From the NCBI RefSeq assembly GCF_047663525.1, contig NC_092588.1, positions 90,331,501 through 90,395,500 on the forward strand: a stretch of 64,000 nucleotides of DNA, in the 5' to 3' direction. Shown one piece after another: positions 49,301 through 61,123 of this stretch. Below the pieces are notes generated by a model that saw only the letters and a list, made by a program, of their open reading frames with translations, was not told the DNA's origin and made no database searches. Both the position numbers and the translations under genes were made by a program. Position 1 is the first letter of the stretch; each line of letters opens with the position of its first letter. Source of the stretch: Anas platyrhynchos. Lineage: Eukaryota > Chordata > Aves > Anseriformes > Anatidae.

Positions 49301-52300
49301 AGAATGACATGTCATTATAGCTGACACTTATATGCATTTATGCTTCAGGAACTTTATTTATGGGCAACTTTTATAGTAGCACTTCTGTTCTAACAATTTT
49401 AGCATTTCCAGTTCTAACACATTCTTTGAGTTTCATTTAACCATCTCCCCCTGTAGTGCTGTAAGCAGTCACGTTTCAAACTTGAACAGGCAAGCTCTAG
49501 AAACATAGGGACAGGTACAATCCTTATGTTACTGTCCATACAGGCAACTGAAGTACCCTGAGTACTACAGATAATACACTTATTTTCACAGATTTCATAG
49601 CTAAACATTAAGAAGGTAAAACATACACTTACAGGTAAGTTATTTACAAAGTTCCTTGTAAGAAATCTCACTTTTTTTTTGTCCTGCAATTGTCATTGAT
49701 ACAGTACTTTAAATTCTACAGCAATAAAATGCACTTGAGATAAATAAACAATTATGGTAGCTCTATGTATAAAAGTAATGCAAATAGCACTTACCATGAC
49801 GTGATGCAATCCATAGTACATCAAAATATCTGCTAAAGTAAAACTGTTTCCTGCAAGGTAGACTTTATCTTCGAGGTGTGTGTTAAGATCCTAAAAAGGA
49901 AAAAGTCATTACACTGCTGTAATACCGACTTCGTAAGACAAAACATTAAGGCAATTGTTAAAAATAATTGAGACCTTCCTCTGGAGACCAGGTATTTAAA
50001 TAAGTGCCACCTTTAATTTAGCTAAACTCAGTAAAGGAGAAAAACACTAAAAGAAGTTTCTAAAAGCATCAAGATAATAACTTCAGTCATTATTCCTTGA
50101 CAGCAAGATTTCAACAAAATTTAAGTGTTTGTCTCTAAACAAAATGCAAGACAGTTTGTTGCTGTCCCACAATTTCCCATCATTCCCCTATTTGACATCC
50201 ACTCAAGTTTTTGTAAATACAAGTATTATTTGTTTTACATATGTAGCTGACCCCACAGAAATACTGTCTTTTCCTGGCTTCAAGTTACTTCAAGTTGACT
50301 AGTGCATATGAGTCATAAAAGCATCAGTGTCTCAAGAAGTTCTCAAACTGCAAATGTGTAAGAAGCAATAGAAACACAAAGGGATAATGGCATAGGAGAT
50401 AAACATGCTTAACTCATGCCTGAAATTTGATATGCATCAACTGGTACCATTTGACACCTGCTTTTATTAATGTTGAAATCATTGCTAGCAAATCTTAATG
50501 ACTGATACAGTCAACTCAGTCACTACATGAGATCATATGAAGGAGCACTGTTTCAGCACTCTAAGATCATCTCTCTCAACAACTCCGTGTCAGCTGGTAT
50601 AAGGATGGGTGGTAGAAGACTTCCTTTTGGGTTCAATGAGTAAGTATTTCAAGTCTGTATTACTGAAGACTTTTCATATGTAGTTGTTCTCTGCAGGAAA
50701 ACAAGGCAGAGAGACTCACTCACTGTTGGTCAACTGTATCATGCCTGAGAACAGAGGTATTGCTTATGGATAGGTGTCGCTTCCTTTCCTCCACACCTTA
50801 CCTGCTCCTCATATAAGTCAAACACCTTTGTGCCCCCTACTTTCCTCTAAAGAGGAAAATGTAACAGCAAGCAAAATTTGCTTTAACCCTAAGGGTAAAC
50901 TACAGCATAAGCAAGCTCTAGTTTTATGATATTCTTTCCTGAAGCGTAGGAAAAAGTATCCTAGCTTTTCCTTGAAGGTAGAAATTCCCAGATAATATTC
51001 CTCTATTGGTTTGGAAAAGAACAAAAAACAAACAAAAAAACACAAAACCAACACCAAATACCCAAGAAAAACGAACAAGCTTAAAGTAAGTTTCTTCTCA
51101 GAGTACTCCTGTTAGTTTCCTTAGGCCCTTTATTCCCTTCTGGAAACTGGTAAACAGCTTAAACATGATGTTTTTCAAAATGACCCTAAAATAACAGTCT
51201 CAATTACAGCACATTTTAATAGAACTCTTCATTTTTCAAAAAAAAAAAAAAAAAAAAAAAAGGGTAGGGCAAGGAAAAGGGGTTTATTCATTAGTCTAAA
51301 TTATTTTTTAATTGTTCATTACAGTGTACTGCAATTTCTGTGGTTCTATAATTCTACTGCCTCAAACATATAGACGTATTCTACAGTTAATATGTAAAAA
51401 AATAAAACTCTGACCTTGCATTTCAATGTGGCAAGTTTGCCTCCTTTATGCCACCTTACAATTTTCTTTGACAGTAACTCCATGACAGGACTCCCATTCT
51501 TCTCTAAGACTGAAACATCCTAATGTCTGATTTGGTTTTCTTTTATTAGAGCAAATCAGGGAAAAATATTAACACCTGCACATTTAAGACTCTAAGGTCA
51601 TCTGCCCCTGGCTACGCAGCTTTTTCCTTTACACTTGCTTGCTGCTTTCTTTATATTAGTTAGGTCTCAAATTACTTTAAATACATAACTACAGTTCTGG
51701 GGGATTTTATTTATGGAACACAAAGGCAAATACGTTGATAAGAAGAAACTTTCACAAAAGAAAATCTGTAAGTCAATATACTAGGAAAAAATCATAAACC
51801 CCTTCTGACACAAGTTCTCTAACTAGCATTTTACTTGGATTCATTGGAAATAACACTTTATTGTGAAAAGTAATGCTGCTGAAATTTTGCTCCTCTGCCA
51901 TGACCTTATATCATATTCTTGGCTATACAATTAAGCTTTTTACTTTATAAACACCCTGTTAACTATGACCGTGTAAGTTGATGTAGTTATTTCACTGTTA
52001 AAATCCAGAATTTTGGCCAAAGTTACAGCATGTTGATTCTTAGTTTTATATATCTTCAAGAGTTAGGCTAATTTGTACACAGAACTGTTGGTTTGCATAG
52101 CTCATAGTTCAGGATGGGTTAACACCATCACAATACCTGCACAGCATATTTGCAGCTTCAAAATATTTATCACTAAGAACAAATTCAAGTCTTAAGGCAA
52201 AGTAAGCTATTACAGTTTGAACAATTATTTATTATAGCTCACCAAATTTTATCAAGTCAGTTAACTGAACAAATGGAGTTTGACAAACGTAATGGAGTCT

Positions 52301-55300
52301 TGGATAAATGAGCATTAATTTGCAATTCTGTTTTTGAATATATACATTACTCCCATAAGGGAAGAATAGGAAGATACTCTAATTTCATACTACAAAAGTC
52401 AAGCTAATTCAAAAACATCACACTATTTTTTTTCCATGTGCATTAGAACATGTAGTAGGTCTTACTTCATGGCTCATACTTCTCATACACTGTTATATTA
52501 TTAGCTAATAGCCAACTACGGTAAAATTCCTGAAAGTAAGTTTTCTTAACTGACCACACTATTAAACTGGAACAGTCTTTCTGTCATGGAGAGATAACTG
52601 AAAAGTTGAATCCAATACTGTATCTATATTCGAATTTCTAGGACATCCTGAATATTCAGGTTTGTTAGCTGTTACTTTTATCACCGTCTTTCGTGCACTT
52701 AATGTCACTACTTAGACTGATTACATACATACAATTTTGTATTAAATAACTGACAGTCCTTAAGGCATAACTGCAGTTTGCTGTAATAATATGCACTGAA
52801 CGACTGCAGCAATTCAAATTCCATTTTGGGGTAGGGGAATAGGGGAGAGAAGCAAGGTGTTGTTACTTATGTACTAAATGAAGGATTTCAATTTGCTTGT
52901 TTTATGAATAGATATGTGGTGTATAGCCCTTATCTACAGCAAAAAGCTCAACACATCCCATCAACAGGACACTGCTGGCTACCCCCCCAGAGTTGGATAA
53001 TACAGGTATGTAGTACAATTGTCTGCAATCTAATTCATCTGTTTTCTTTTTTTCATCATCTAATTCATCTAACTCATCTGTTAAGACACTACCCATCACT
53101 GTAGCTCAGATAAGTCTATTCTTACAACACCTCCATAGCTTACGATGCATCTCATCATCCCCTAATTGTGTTCTGGATATTCTGTCCCTAAGAATGCACT
53201 GCTGGTGCACACACTTCCTTTACATACAAAACCACGTGCTTTCAGTCAGCAATATTCACAAGGTCATTTCCACTCTACCTGCCTTCTAACAGCATGCAAA
53301 AGCAAAGAGCCTTAGAAAGCCCAGGAAAGCCTTGGGCAATACAAAACCCAAGATGAAGATTCTGCAGCCCTATCCAAGAAAGGCATAACCTCATATATAG
53401 CCTTATTTTTAATTATAATGTAAGACCCTTATTTAACTGAAAATATGAGCTAAACCTGTTCTGGAGGAATATTACACTAATCATATTGGACTTCATGTGA
53501 AGGACAGAGGAAAAACAGCTCTATCAAAAAATGTTGCTCAAATAATCAAGTGCAATCTTTTACGCCTGTCAGCATGCAACAATATCCTGGTGCTCTTAGA
53601 AAAGGGAAGAGTGAAAATAGACACGATGTTTAAAGAACACTGGATGTACAAGCTTGCCGAAGTGGTTAGACATTCTATTTAGAAGTCGGTTGAAAAACAG
53701 CATACAAGAACTGTGGATTAACTCTATGGACAGAGAACTGAATGGATTAACCTACTTAAACAGTGGTGAAAACACTAATTTTTCAAACAAGCATTTTAAA
53801 CAATAACTGAAGCTATTTTATTTAGGTCTCCAATTGAACTTGATTATTAGAGCCAGACAGCACAGGAAATTGGGGCAGAATTGGCCATAATCATGGAATA
53901 TTTTTGTAAGGGATACTGCAAGTAGTATGCAGAACTTCTTGGTTAAATAATCCTTCAGAACACTTCTGCCATTTCTGTGGAAGCTCTTCTGTGAAATCTA
54001 GTACAAGCTCCCAGTAATATTTTGGATAGAAGATATTTTAGAACCCTCAACATCTGAATACCTAAAACTAACAAAGCAGAGACATTCAAATCTACTGAAT
54101 GGATTTCATTAATATTCAAGTAGAATTTTGGTGGCATGAGAATACATCAAAGGTTCTCAGTTCCTCCCGAGAGGTGCACAAATCCTACAAGGTATCAAGA
54201 ACAACTACTCAATGATTTAGAGACACCCACCTCCCTGCCTTCCATGTAACTTCACTTCCCACTAACCAAGCATCACTCAGTTGGCCAAAAGCAAAGGAAA
54301 TACTGCCTCACCCTATGAAAAAGAAAGTTCATGTAATACACTGGCCATTATGTAATCACCACTACTGACATTTATTATTCCTACATTACTCCTACATGCC
54401 AAAGGACAGTCTAGAGGCATTAATCCTGTTTCTTTTTTTTTCCAGCACAGGAACTCAAATAAAAAGTGGACAAAAATTTGAGAATGCTTTTGCTGACAGG
54501 TTCAGAACCATATGGGATTTGCTGAGTAAATAAAAAAAAATCCTTGTTAATATGGTCTGACTACCTGACAATTGTCTTCGTGCCAGGTAACAGCTTTAGT
54601 CAATACACCAGTAAGAAATTTTCTTAAGGCCAACAACAACAAAACTAAAAAAAACAAACAACAACAACAACAAAAAAACAAACTTTCCCATTCAAATGAA
54701 CAGACATTAACCTAGCTATTATCCAATGTTATTCAGAAACAGATCACCTCATTTAAGGGTTAAGTAGAGGCAGCCTGACGTTTATAGCAGAAGCAACTGA
54801 ACTGTTTTTGGCACGGCTTATTATAAATTGTGGCTCTAGGCTGCAACCGTCCCAAGACTGCCATTGTGTATTCCAGACACGTTGTAAAACTACAATCTCA
54901 GACTTGCCTCCCTATTTTAGTGCTCTCCCCCGCCCCCGTCTCCTTTCTTCCCCCTCCTCATACTCCCATTTGGCATAGTATACTTTAATGGTAGGCTGCC
55001 TCTTTTTCTGATTAATGATGGTGGCAAGAGAACAAATTAAAAAAAAATTTAATTGCTACGCTATGAAATTATTAATGCTGGAACAATTCCACAGCAGTCC
55101 TGCACAAAGATAAACTCTGGCCGTTCAGTGTCTGCTAAAAAAAGTCTGTAGGAAAATTTTAAAGTGGTATTTAGGATATATTATACTGACTGCCTAAATA
55201 TATATAACTTCAGGGAAAAATCTCTTTCTCAGTAAGGAAGTTTTGTTTGGAAACAATTTATTTATGTATTTGTATTTCAGTTCTTTTCTAGCACTCCTAA

Positions 55301-58300
55301 GGCTAACACTGAAAAAGATACAACTTAGATATAAAGATATAAGGCTAACACTGTAAAGACAGAAGCACAAAACCATCACACCTCTGTGCCTGGCATTCCT
55401 ACCCAAATGCAGTTCTACAAATCCTTGCAACATAGCAGGTATCATCACTTAGGACATTCAGAGCAGATATTTTATCATAAAAACAAAAAGCAAATTTGTC
55501 ATCTTATATGATGAAATGGCCAAAAAAAGATAAATAAAAGTTAGTAATTCCCATGCAGTCTTCTCATGGTTTGAGACTAAACAGAAGGTGGTTTGTCTAA
55601 AACTAAGAAAAGCAACTGGAATTATATATCTGCCACACATTAAAAAAAAAAAAAAAAAAAAGGGGGTTTACACCAGGACAGGTACCTAGCTGACCAGCAA
55701 CTGACTAGAATAACCAAAAGTTGAAGTGATTCTCTTTAATGGATTTCTTCCCTGGCCTTTCTTTTATTTTTATTTGACAAAATGCAAATCCTTGCAATAA
55801 GTTAATTCATTTGTTTGGAAGACACCAAACAGATTAGGAAGATAAATTGCTTCCTATGCAATCAACAGTTCTACACAGTTGAACTGCCTTCTATCAAATT
55901 AGCGAGAAAAATACATTAAGGTTGAAAGGGGCCTCTGATGGCCATCTAGTCATATCTCCTGTTCAAAGTACAGCTAAACTAGAACTTAAATCCTGATTAG
56001 TCTATGCCTACTTCAGCTGAATTCTTAAAAGTCTCAAAGGACAGACAGAACTCTGGAGAGGTGTTTGTAGAGTAACCCTGACCATGAATGTTTTGATAGT
56101 ATCTACACATATAAGATAAAACCAATGATGTCACAAAAAGAAGCAATGCAAACAAGCTCACACTTAACCAGAAGATATTCCATAGATAAAATGAGATCAA
56201 GATACATCACAGATAATCTAAGTGAAAGAAATGGTTCTTTCGGGTGTTCACCATATCTGCCTTTTTACAAATCAATGAGGCTTGTCAGTTTGAGAAGAAC
56301 AACAGATTACTGGCAAGATGTTGCTTTGCACCATTTTAAGATCAAGATTTCCCTTGAATTTAAGGAACCTAAGTACATCTTTTGCCTGCTGCTTCAGCAG
56401 TCTTTGGCTTGCTGAAATAAATTCTGTATGACACAGACTTACTGCTCCTAACAAAAATCAGAAATATTAAGACACCACTATCCACAAGTGTAGTTAATCT
56501 TTCAAATACCTTGCAGCTCAAAGCTATTTCCCAGCATAGGCTAATTAGTAGTATAAAGCATTTCCTATATTCTAAAGCTGACATTTTAAAATTAGAAAAA
56601 AACACTTAATTGACTGAATTTCACTGCTGCTTCATACACACTTAATAAAACATAGCTCTTAGTACTTGGCAGTGTACAGCAATTTCTCTCTTCAAACTTT
56701 GTTCCCAAAAGATTGCAAAAATAATAATTATAAGTCATAAGGAGTAAGAAGGAAAACAGAGCAAGTTTTTTCCCCCCCATCTACTCACTGCCATCTGGCT
56801 ACTCAAATAACGGGGTGACCCTCGAGATTTTTTTCTGCCTCCACCTACCTCAGGGGGAGAAGCTTCAGACTACAAGAAAAGTTGAGTGGAGTGGACTGAA
56901 GCCTCCACATGAAGTAGCTCAATGTGAAGTGCAGTTTTGCAGGAGTTACCTTATGATTTCATTTTTTACTATTTCACACATCACAACGTCGCAACAACAT
57001 CCATAATTACCAAATCAGGAAGAAGAGCTCTTAAATTAGTGCAGAATTATCTCTAAATGCAACACAACTTGTTTGTAAGTGGGCTTTCATGAAATATTTA
57101 GAAGCTGGTATCTTACAAGGCTAAAGACAGACTAAGCTATTGAATAATCTCTACACTATCTGGAATGTTCTAAGTAGTTCACAGCACTACAGCCACAGAA
57201 TATGGTAAGAGTTCAGCTTCATGTATTTCAGAATGTGTCTTCCCTCATGTTTTCTTTTTTTTTTTTGTTAATCAACAAAAGGCAGCTGGCAAGTCTTCAC
57301 CATTTTCCCACTTTTATTAATTGCTTATTTTTGCACACATTAGTGCTGTAATCCTCAAGGTCTAACCACTCCAAAATTCACTGCCAAGTTAATTAAGTCC
57401 TGCTTACCTTTAGAATTGTTCTAGTATCTTCCTTACTAGAACATCTATCTACTCGAGTGACTCTGTATTCCAACCACTGCTGAACGACAGCCTTTTCCTC
57501 TGCAGTGCTTCCAAGCAGTTGTTCTTTCTTAGCCTGTTTGACCAAGTGGGCAGCTATGGTAATTAATCCTGTCAGACCAGGACCATTGTTCGTCTGCAGA
57601 ACAGGAATCTAGAAGAGAAAAACAATAATATTGTAACTCATTCAAAATGTATTCTATGTGACTAACTATTGTTTCTTTACAGCCATTCAAAAGGACCTTT
57701 AAAGACAGACCAGAATTTAGAAATATTAACGCTAAAGGTAGTAATATCAATAGGAAAATATTTGGGTTGTATTTTTACTCTTCGTGGTGGTTTACTTTCA
57801 GTTTTTACTGGAGACGTATTTAATGTACCTGTGGACAAAACAAGACACCTGTTTTTCAGGGCATCTTCCGCACAAAATAATCCACTTATGCTAATCTTAG
57901 CAAGAGGTAGTACTGTTTGTTCTGACCCTGGCAGAAGGCCTATTAACTAACTTTCAACTAATTTTTCAAATTCAGATCTCTGAGTGAAGGTTATAAAGCC
58001 AGTAGCATCCAGTTTCAGTCACAGCAGCCAGATTTACTGAAATGCTTATTCATACTTACTGTTCTATTGCCAAATACCAAGACAGAAGTTATTTGTTCAC
58101 CCACAGCAGGGGAGGACAACATATCATACGCCTCTAGTTTTAATCACATCTTTGTTAGTGACGCTACTATGTTAAAGTGATTTTAATGCAATTTAATTGT
58201 AAGAACAAAAATGCATGCAAGAATATGCCTTTTAAAGTGTTTAAATTTAAATGCTGAAGGTGAAGATACCTGTTATCATAAACACTGATTAAGATTTGAA

Positions 58301-59524
58301 AAAAGACATCTCTTGTATTTTACAAAGAAGCATAAATGTGAGTTAGATACGCAGAGTTTCTGAAGGCAACATAGTAAGTTACATAACATATTAAACTTGA
58401 GAGAACATCAAAACAAGTTGACTTTGGAACTGGATCCTTGCTACTGTATCACAAATATTGCTCCAAAGAGGGAAAAAAAAAAAAAAAAAAGAACAATGAA
58501 CCAAATTGTACAGAATTGACTGAACACACCACACAGACTTTTGGGGTATAAAAGAAGGTACTAGTAAACAAGTCAGTTTGTCTTAAGATATTACTTTAGA
58601 AGATATAGGAAATAATAGAACAAGTACTGCAAGCCTTTTTGAGTGGGAAAGGAAACAGAGCCACTATGGGTCACAAATGAAATGAACCTCACTGCAGCAG
58701 CCTAAAACCCATTCAGCCACTTATGGCATCAAATGACCACACAAGACACTGTCCACTTTCAGATGTAATTAATATGCAATGCAAACTTGAAGCACAGTAT
58801 TTGTTTCACATTTTTATGCAAAGTCCTTGACTGTTCTGTTTTTCCACTGAAGTCAGAAAAACCATGGACAGATTTCATGACCCACTTCTTCAGACTTACA
58901 CTTTACAGCAAAAGCATTAAAACACCAGCTGGACTGTTACATGTTTATGGAAGCTTGTTATATTTGAAACCAAAGAATGCTTACAAGAAAAGAGAAAACA
59001 CACAAAAGCATAAATGAACAGCAATGCTTCTGTGATTCATCGCAGAGAGGAAGCAACGTGAAAGCTGCTACACGTTTGTGACTCCCCCGCGTTTGTTTTT
59101 TATATCACACAAAGCAATGCTTCCCTGTGAGCTTCAAAAACACCCAGCCAGCTACCTCGAGAAGGCATTTAACAGCCACAGCTCTTTGCCGTGGCTGCAT
59201 TTCTAACATTAAGAGCTGACCGCTGGCCCAGGATTTAACCACCCCAGCACGCACACAGCCGCGCTGCCCGCAGGCCGAGCCCGTTCCCAGCCGCTGACGG
59301 GCGGGCAGAGGGGGCGCGGCTGGGGGCCGGCAGCGCGGCCCTGCGCCTGCGGGGCACGAAGCGAGCGGGGAGGAGGCCGAGCCGCCCAGGGAAGGGCCGC
59401 GGCCGGGCTGGCGCGGCGCGGGGACCCCGCCGGCTCCCATCACCTGCCGCTCCCCCTGCGCGCCGTACTTGGTCCCGTTCCGCAGGCCCAGCGTCCCCTC
59501 CAGCAGCGCCAGCTCCGCCGCCAT
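43239..59524 (-). CDS. EEF1E1: EEF1E1 (AIMP3/p18), multisynthetase complex auxiliary component; 4 coding exons, 172 aa
   Basis: Gene span from start to stop codon; coding exons are 59524-59444 (27 codons), 57608-57408 (67), 49890-49795 (32) and 43379-43239 (46 plus stop). All introns are GT...AG and phase 0. Seen: the protein starts MAAELALLEGTLGLRNGTKY, carries IPVLQTNNGP, LTGL, TIAAHLVKQA, LLGSTAEEKA and VQQWLEYRV, then the GST-C-like block FTLADILMYYGLHH, and ends FIKNRLYTNAH. Length 172 aa against 174 in human. Known: EEF1E1 is a GST-fold scaffold of the cytosolic multi-tRNA-synthetase complex that binds methionyl-tRNA synthetase; after DNA damage it can move to the nucleus and promote ATM/ATR-p53 signalling. 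No signal peptide or membrane segment. It is upstream of BLOC1S5 on the same strand, as in human, and has a housekeeping-type CpG-island promoter. Confidence 0.97.
43380..49794 (-). other. EEF1E1: EEF1E1 intron 3
   Basis: 6.4 kb AT-rich intron. I recognise no CR1 or LTR here. It holds short homopolymer runs (poly-T near 45391 and 46320), an AT-rich internal repetition near 45828-45882 (ATTACAATTA-like units) and a GC-stem hairpin at 45421-45440. Confidence 0.85.
45421..45440. other. GC-stem hairpin TGCCCGA/TCGGGCA
   Basis: A 7-bp perfect stem with a six-base loop (GGTTCT), in AT-rich EEF1E1 intron 3. It resembles a terminator-like or structured-RNA stem, but no surrounding structure is seen. 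Confidence 0.5.
49795..49890 (-). CDS. EEF1E1: EEF1E1 coding exon 3
   Basis: 96 nt, 32 codons, phase 0; acceptor TTTTTAG|GAT, donor ATG|GTAAGT. It codes for DLNTHLEDKVYLAGNSFTLA followed by DILMYYGLHHVM. The FTLADI motif is the N-capping box/hydrophobic staple segment typical of GST C-terminal domains. Confidence 0.97.
49891..57407 (-). other. EEF1E1: EEF1E1 intron 2
   Basis: 7.5 kb AT-rich intron. It has an A23-type run near 51239-51261, an (AAC)n run near 54641-54672, an A-run at 55641-55660 and an old CR1 tail at about 55916-55985. No coding frame matches a known family. Confidence 0.85.
55916..55985 (-). mobile_element. Old CR1 3' tail in EEF1E1 intron 2
   Basis: GGTTGAAAGGGGCCTCTGATGG, CATCTAGTCATATCTCC and GTTCAAAGTACAGCTAAACTAG follow the CR1 tail consensus in reverse, with many substitutions, so the copy is older than the others. 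Confidence 0.75.
57408..57608 (-). CDS. EEF1E1: EEF1E1 coding exon 2
   Basis: 201 nt, 67 codons, phase 0 at both ends; acceptor CTTCTAG|ATTCCT, donor AAG|GTAAGC. It codes for IPVLQTNNGPGLTGLITIAA, then HLVKQAKKEQLLGSTAEEKA, then VVQQWLEYRVTRVDR and the CSSKEDTRTILK linker. It covers the end of the thioredoxin-like N-terminal half and the start of the helical C-terminal GST-like domain. Confidence 0.97.
57609..59443 (-). other. EEF1E1: EEF1E1 intron 1
   Basis: 1.8 kb intron whose 5' end lies in the CpG island and whose remainder is AT-rich, with an A18-type run near 58471-58490. No repeats of known family recognised. Confidence 0.88.
59444..59524 (-). CDS. EEF1E1: EEF1E1 coding exon 1
   Basis: 27 codons, ATG at 59524-59522 in good Kozak context (GGAAGATGG: A at -3, G at +4). 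It codes for MAAELALLEGTLGLRN followed by GTKYGAQGERQ; donor CAG|GTGATG. The reading frame is open further upstream, but homology with other EEF1E1 proteins starts at this Met, and the upstream part is CpG-island 5'UTR. Confidence 0.96.
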
Positions 59525-59527
59525 CTT
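59517..59527 (-). promoter_or_regulatory. EEF1E1: YY1-type motif overlapping the EEF1E1 start codon
   Basis: AAGATGGCGGC on the minus strand includes the initiator ATG. YY1 sites of this form are common just downstream of start sites in housekeeping genes. Confidence 0.6.
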
Positions 59528-59748
59528 CCCTCGCAACCGCCGCCGCCAACAACCGGCGAGCACGTTGGGCGGCCGGACGCCGCGCCCCCTTAGCAACCGT
59601 CGCCGCTATTGGGCTGCGGGAGAGCGGCGAGCCAATCGGGCGCTCGGCTCAGCCCGCGCACGCGCCGGGGGGGCTCTCCGGCTTGTGGGTGTCCTTCGGC
59701 TTGCGGAGGGCGCCTGCGCAGAGGAGGCGCTCCCCTCACTTGGTGTGC

Positions 59749-59760
59749 TGCGCATGCGCG
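59749..59760. promoter_or_regulatory. NRF1-type palindromic site TGCGCATGCGCG
   Basis: Perfect match to the NRF1 consensus YGCGCAYGCGCR, about 225 bp upstream of the EEF1E1 start codon. NRF1 drives many translation and mitochondrial housekeeping genes; occupancy is inferred. Confidence 0.7.
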
Positions 59761-59849
59761 CGCTGGGCGCTGAGCCGCGCCTCCCGGCGGGACGGCAGCG
59801 CTGCGTGTGTGGGAGCCCGGTGCGGCGAAGGCGGCGGTTACCTCCTGAT

Positions 59850-59905
59850 GAAATAAATAAATGTATAAATAAATAAATAAATGAATGAATAAATAAATAA
59901 AATTA
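59850..59905. repeat. (AAAT)n microsatellite at the edge of the EEF1E1 CpG island
   Basis: AAATAAATAAATG... units with a few G substitutions, abrupt border with the GC-rich island on one side and the CR1 fragment on the other. Confidence 0.9.
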
Positions 59906-59949
59906 ATAAATTCATGTGGTGTTCGGTGGTGTGTTGGTGGGGGGTGGCT

Positions 59950-60330
59950 GAGGTGGGGGGTGGTTCAGTCCGGAGAGGAGGAGGCTCAGGGGAGACCTCA
60001 TTTCACTCTACAGCTACCTGAAAGGAAGGTGCAGGGAGCTGGGGGTTGGCCTCTTCTCACAGGTAACTAGTGATAGGACTAGAGGGAATGGCCTCAAGTT
60101 GCACCAGGGGAGGTTTAGGTTGGAAACGAGGAGACATTTCTGCTCAGAAAGAGCAGTCAGGTGCTGGGACGGGTTGCCAGGGAAGTGGTGGAGACACTGT
60201 CCTTGGGGGTGTTCAAGGAGAGGTTGGACGTGGTGCTTGGGAACATGGTGCAGTGGGTGGCATTGCTAGCAGGGTGATGATTGGACCAGATGATCTTGGG
60301 GCTCTTTTCCAACCTTAATGATTCTATGAT
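59950..60330 (+). mobile_element. CR1 LINE 3'-end fragment upstream of the EEF1E1 CpG island
   Basis: Starts GTTCAGTCCGGAGAGGAGGA and shows the CR1 3' blocks GAGACCTCAT...CTACCTGAAAGGA, the GGGACGGGTTGCCAGGGAAGTGG segment (W-x-LPRE-V) and ends CCAACCTTAATGATTCTATG, with an intact ATTCTATG tail. It is relatively well kept, and sits only about 100 bp upstream of the island edge. Confidence 0.92.
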
Positions 60331-61096
60331 TAAAATTTGTTAAAGACACGCTTTAATCACCTTTTTAATTGAAGATATTCTGATGCAAGTATCATATCTC
60401 TGCCTCTCATAAATGTTAGAAATTAAAACAATTTTTAATTGGCAGACCTATTTGTCCAGCATACCAAAATGTAATTCTTGATAGAAGACTACTAAATGCC
60501 AAGCTAGTGCTCTTACTAAAAGCAATGAGCTAATCTTGTCCTGGTATGGAGAATTTCAAAATACAGGCTCAGGGCTGTGTTAATCATCTTGAATAAGATG
60601 ATCCTGACAAGTGTCCTGGTTCTTCACTGAAACACTTGTCTTGATAGAAGGCGACATTTAGATTTGTACCTTCTGTTGCAGAAAAATTCTGAAAGTGGCC
60701 ACAGAGCCTTCATCTGAAAGGGTAAGAATCCTGAAACCATGAGTGGATTTTTCACCTTTTGCGGAAAAAAAATCTGCTTTTTTATATTAACATCTGCAAA
60801 GCACCTTGAGTTTTAAAAAGCTGCTCTGCTTTGAAAATGGCAGTGTATTTTGGTGTAGCCCTTCATCTTCTTTCCTGCAGCAGTATTTTGCAAAGCCAGG
60901 GTTCCAGCTGTGCCAGCTGTGTCCCAATGGGATATCAAAGAATGATCTAAATTTGTATGGAATACCATAAGTTTCATTTATTTATATAAATGTTTTATCT
61001 TTTTTTTTTTTTTTTCCTTTTCCTTTTAAAGCTAGTTGATTGATCCTGAAATGACAAATTACACTTTCAGTAATGTAAAAATTATTCATCAATCAT

Positions 61097-61123
61097 TATA
61101 TGTATATGTAACATATACATATA
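61097..61123. repeat. Perfect 13-bp AT-rich inverted repeat
   Basis: Arms TATATGTATATGT and ACATATACATATA around a single A. It can form a cruciform or hairpin; no function is evident. Confidence 0.85.

Larger units (their letters stand above)
59225..59850 (-). promoter_or_regulatory. EEF1E1: CpG-island promoter of EEF1E1
   Basis: A GC-rich, CpG-dense block spans exon 1 and about 320 bp upstream. Elements seen: a perfect NRF1-type site TGCGCATGCGCG (59749-59760), a near match CGCGCACGCGCC (59655-59666), CCAAT boxes on both strands (CCCAATAG on minus at about 59608-59615; GAGCCAATCGG at about 59629-59639), and a YY1-type AAGATGGCGGC overlapping the start codon. No TATA box. This is a typical housekeeping promoter; the symmetric CCAAT arrangement would allow divergent initiation. 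Confidence 0.88.

Noticed and set aside
59105-59596. 163-codon minus-strand frame starting upstream of the EEF1E1 Met and reading through intron 1
   Set aside because: Only 27 codons from 59524 are real coding sequence; the rest is CpG-island 5'UTR or intron beyond a clear GT donor.
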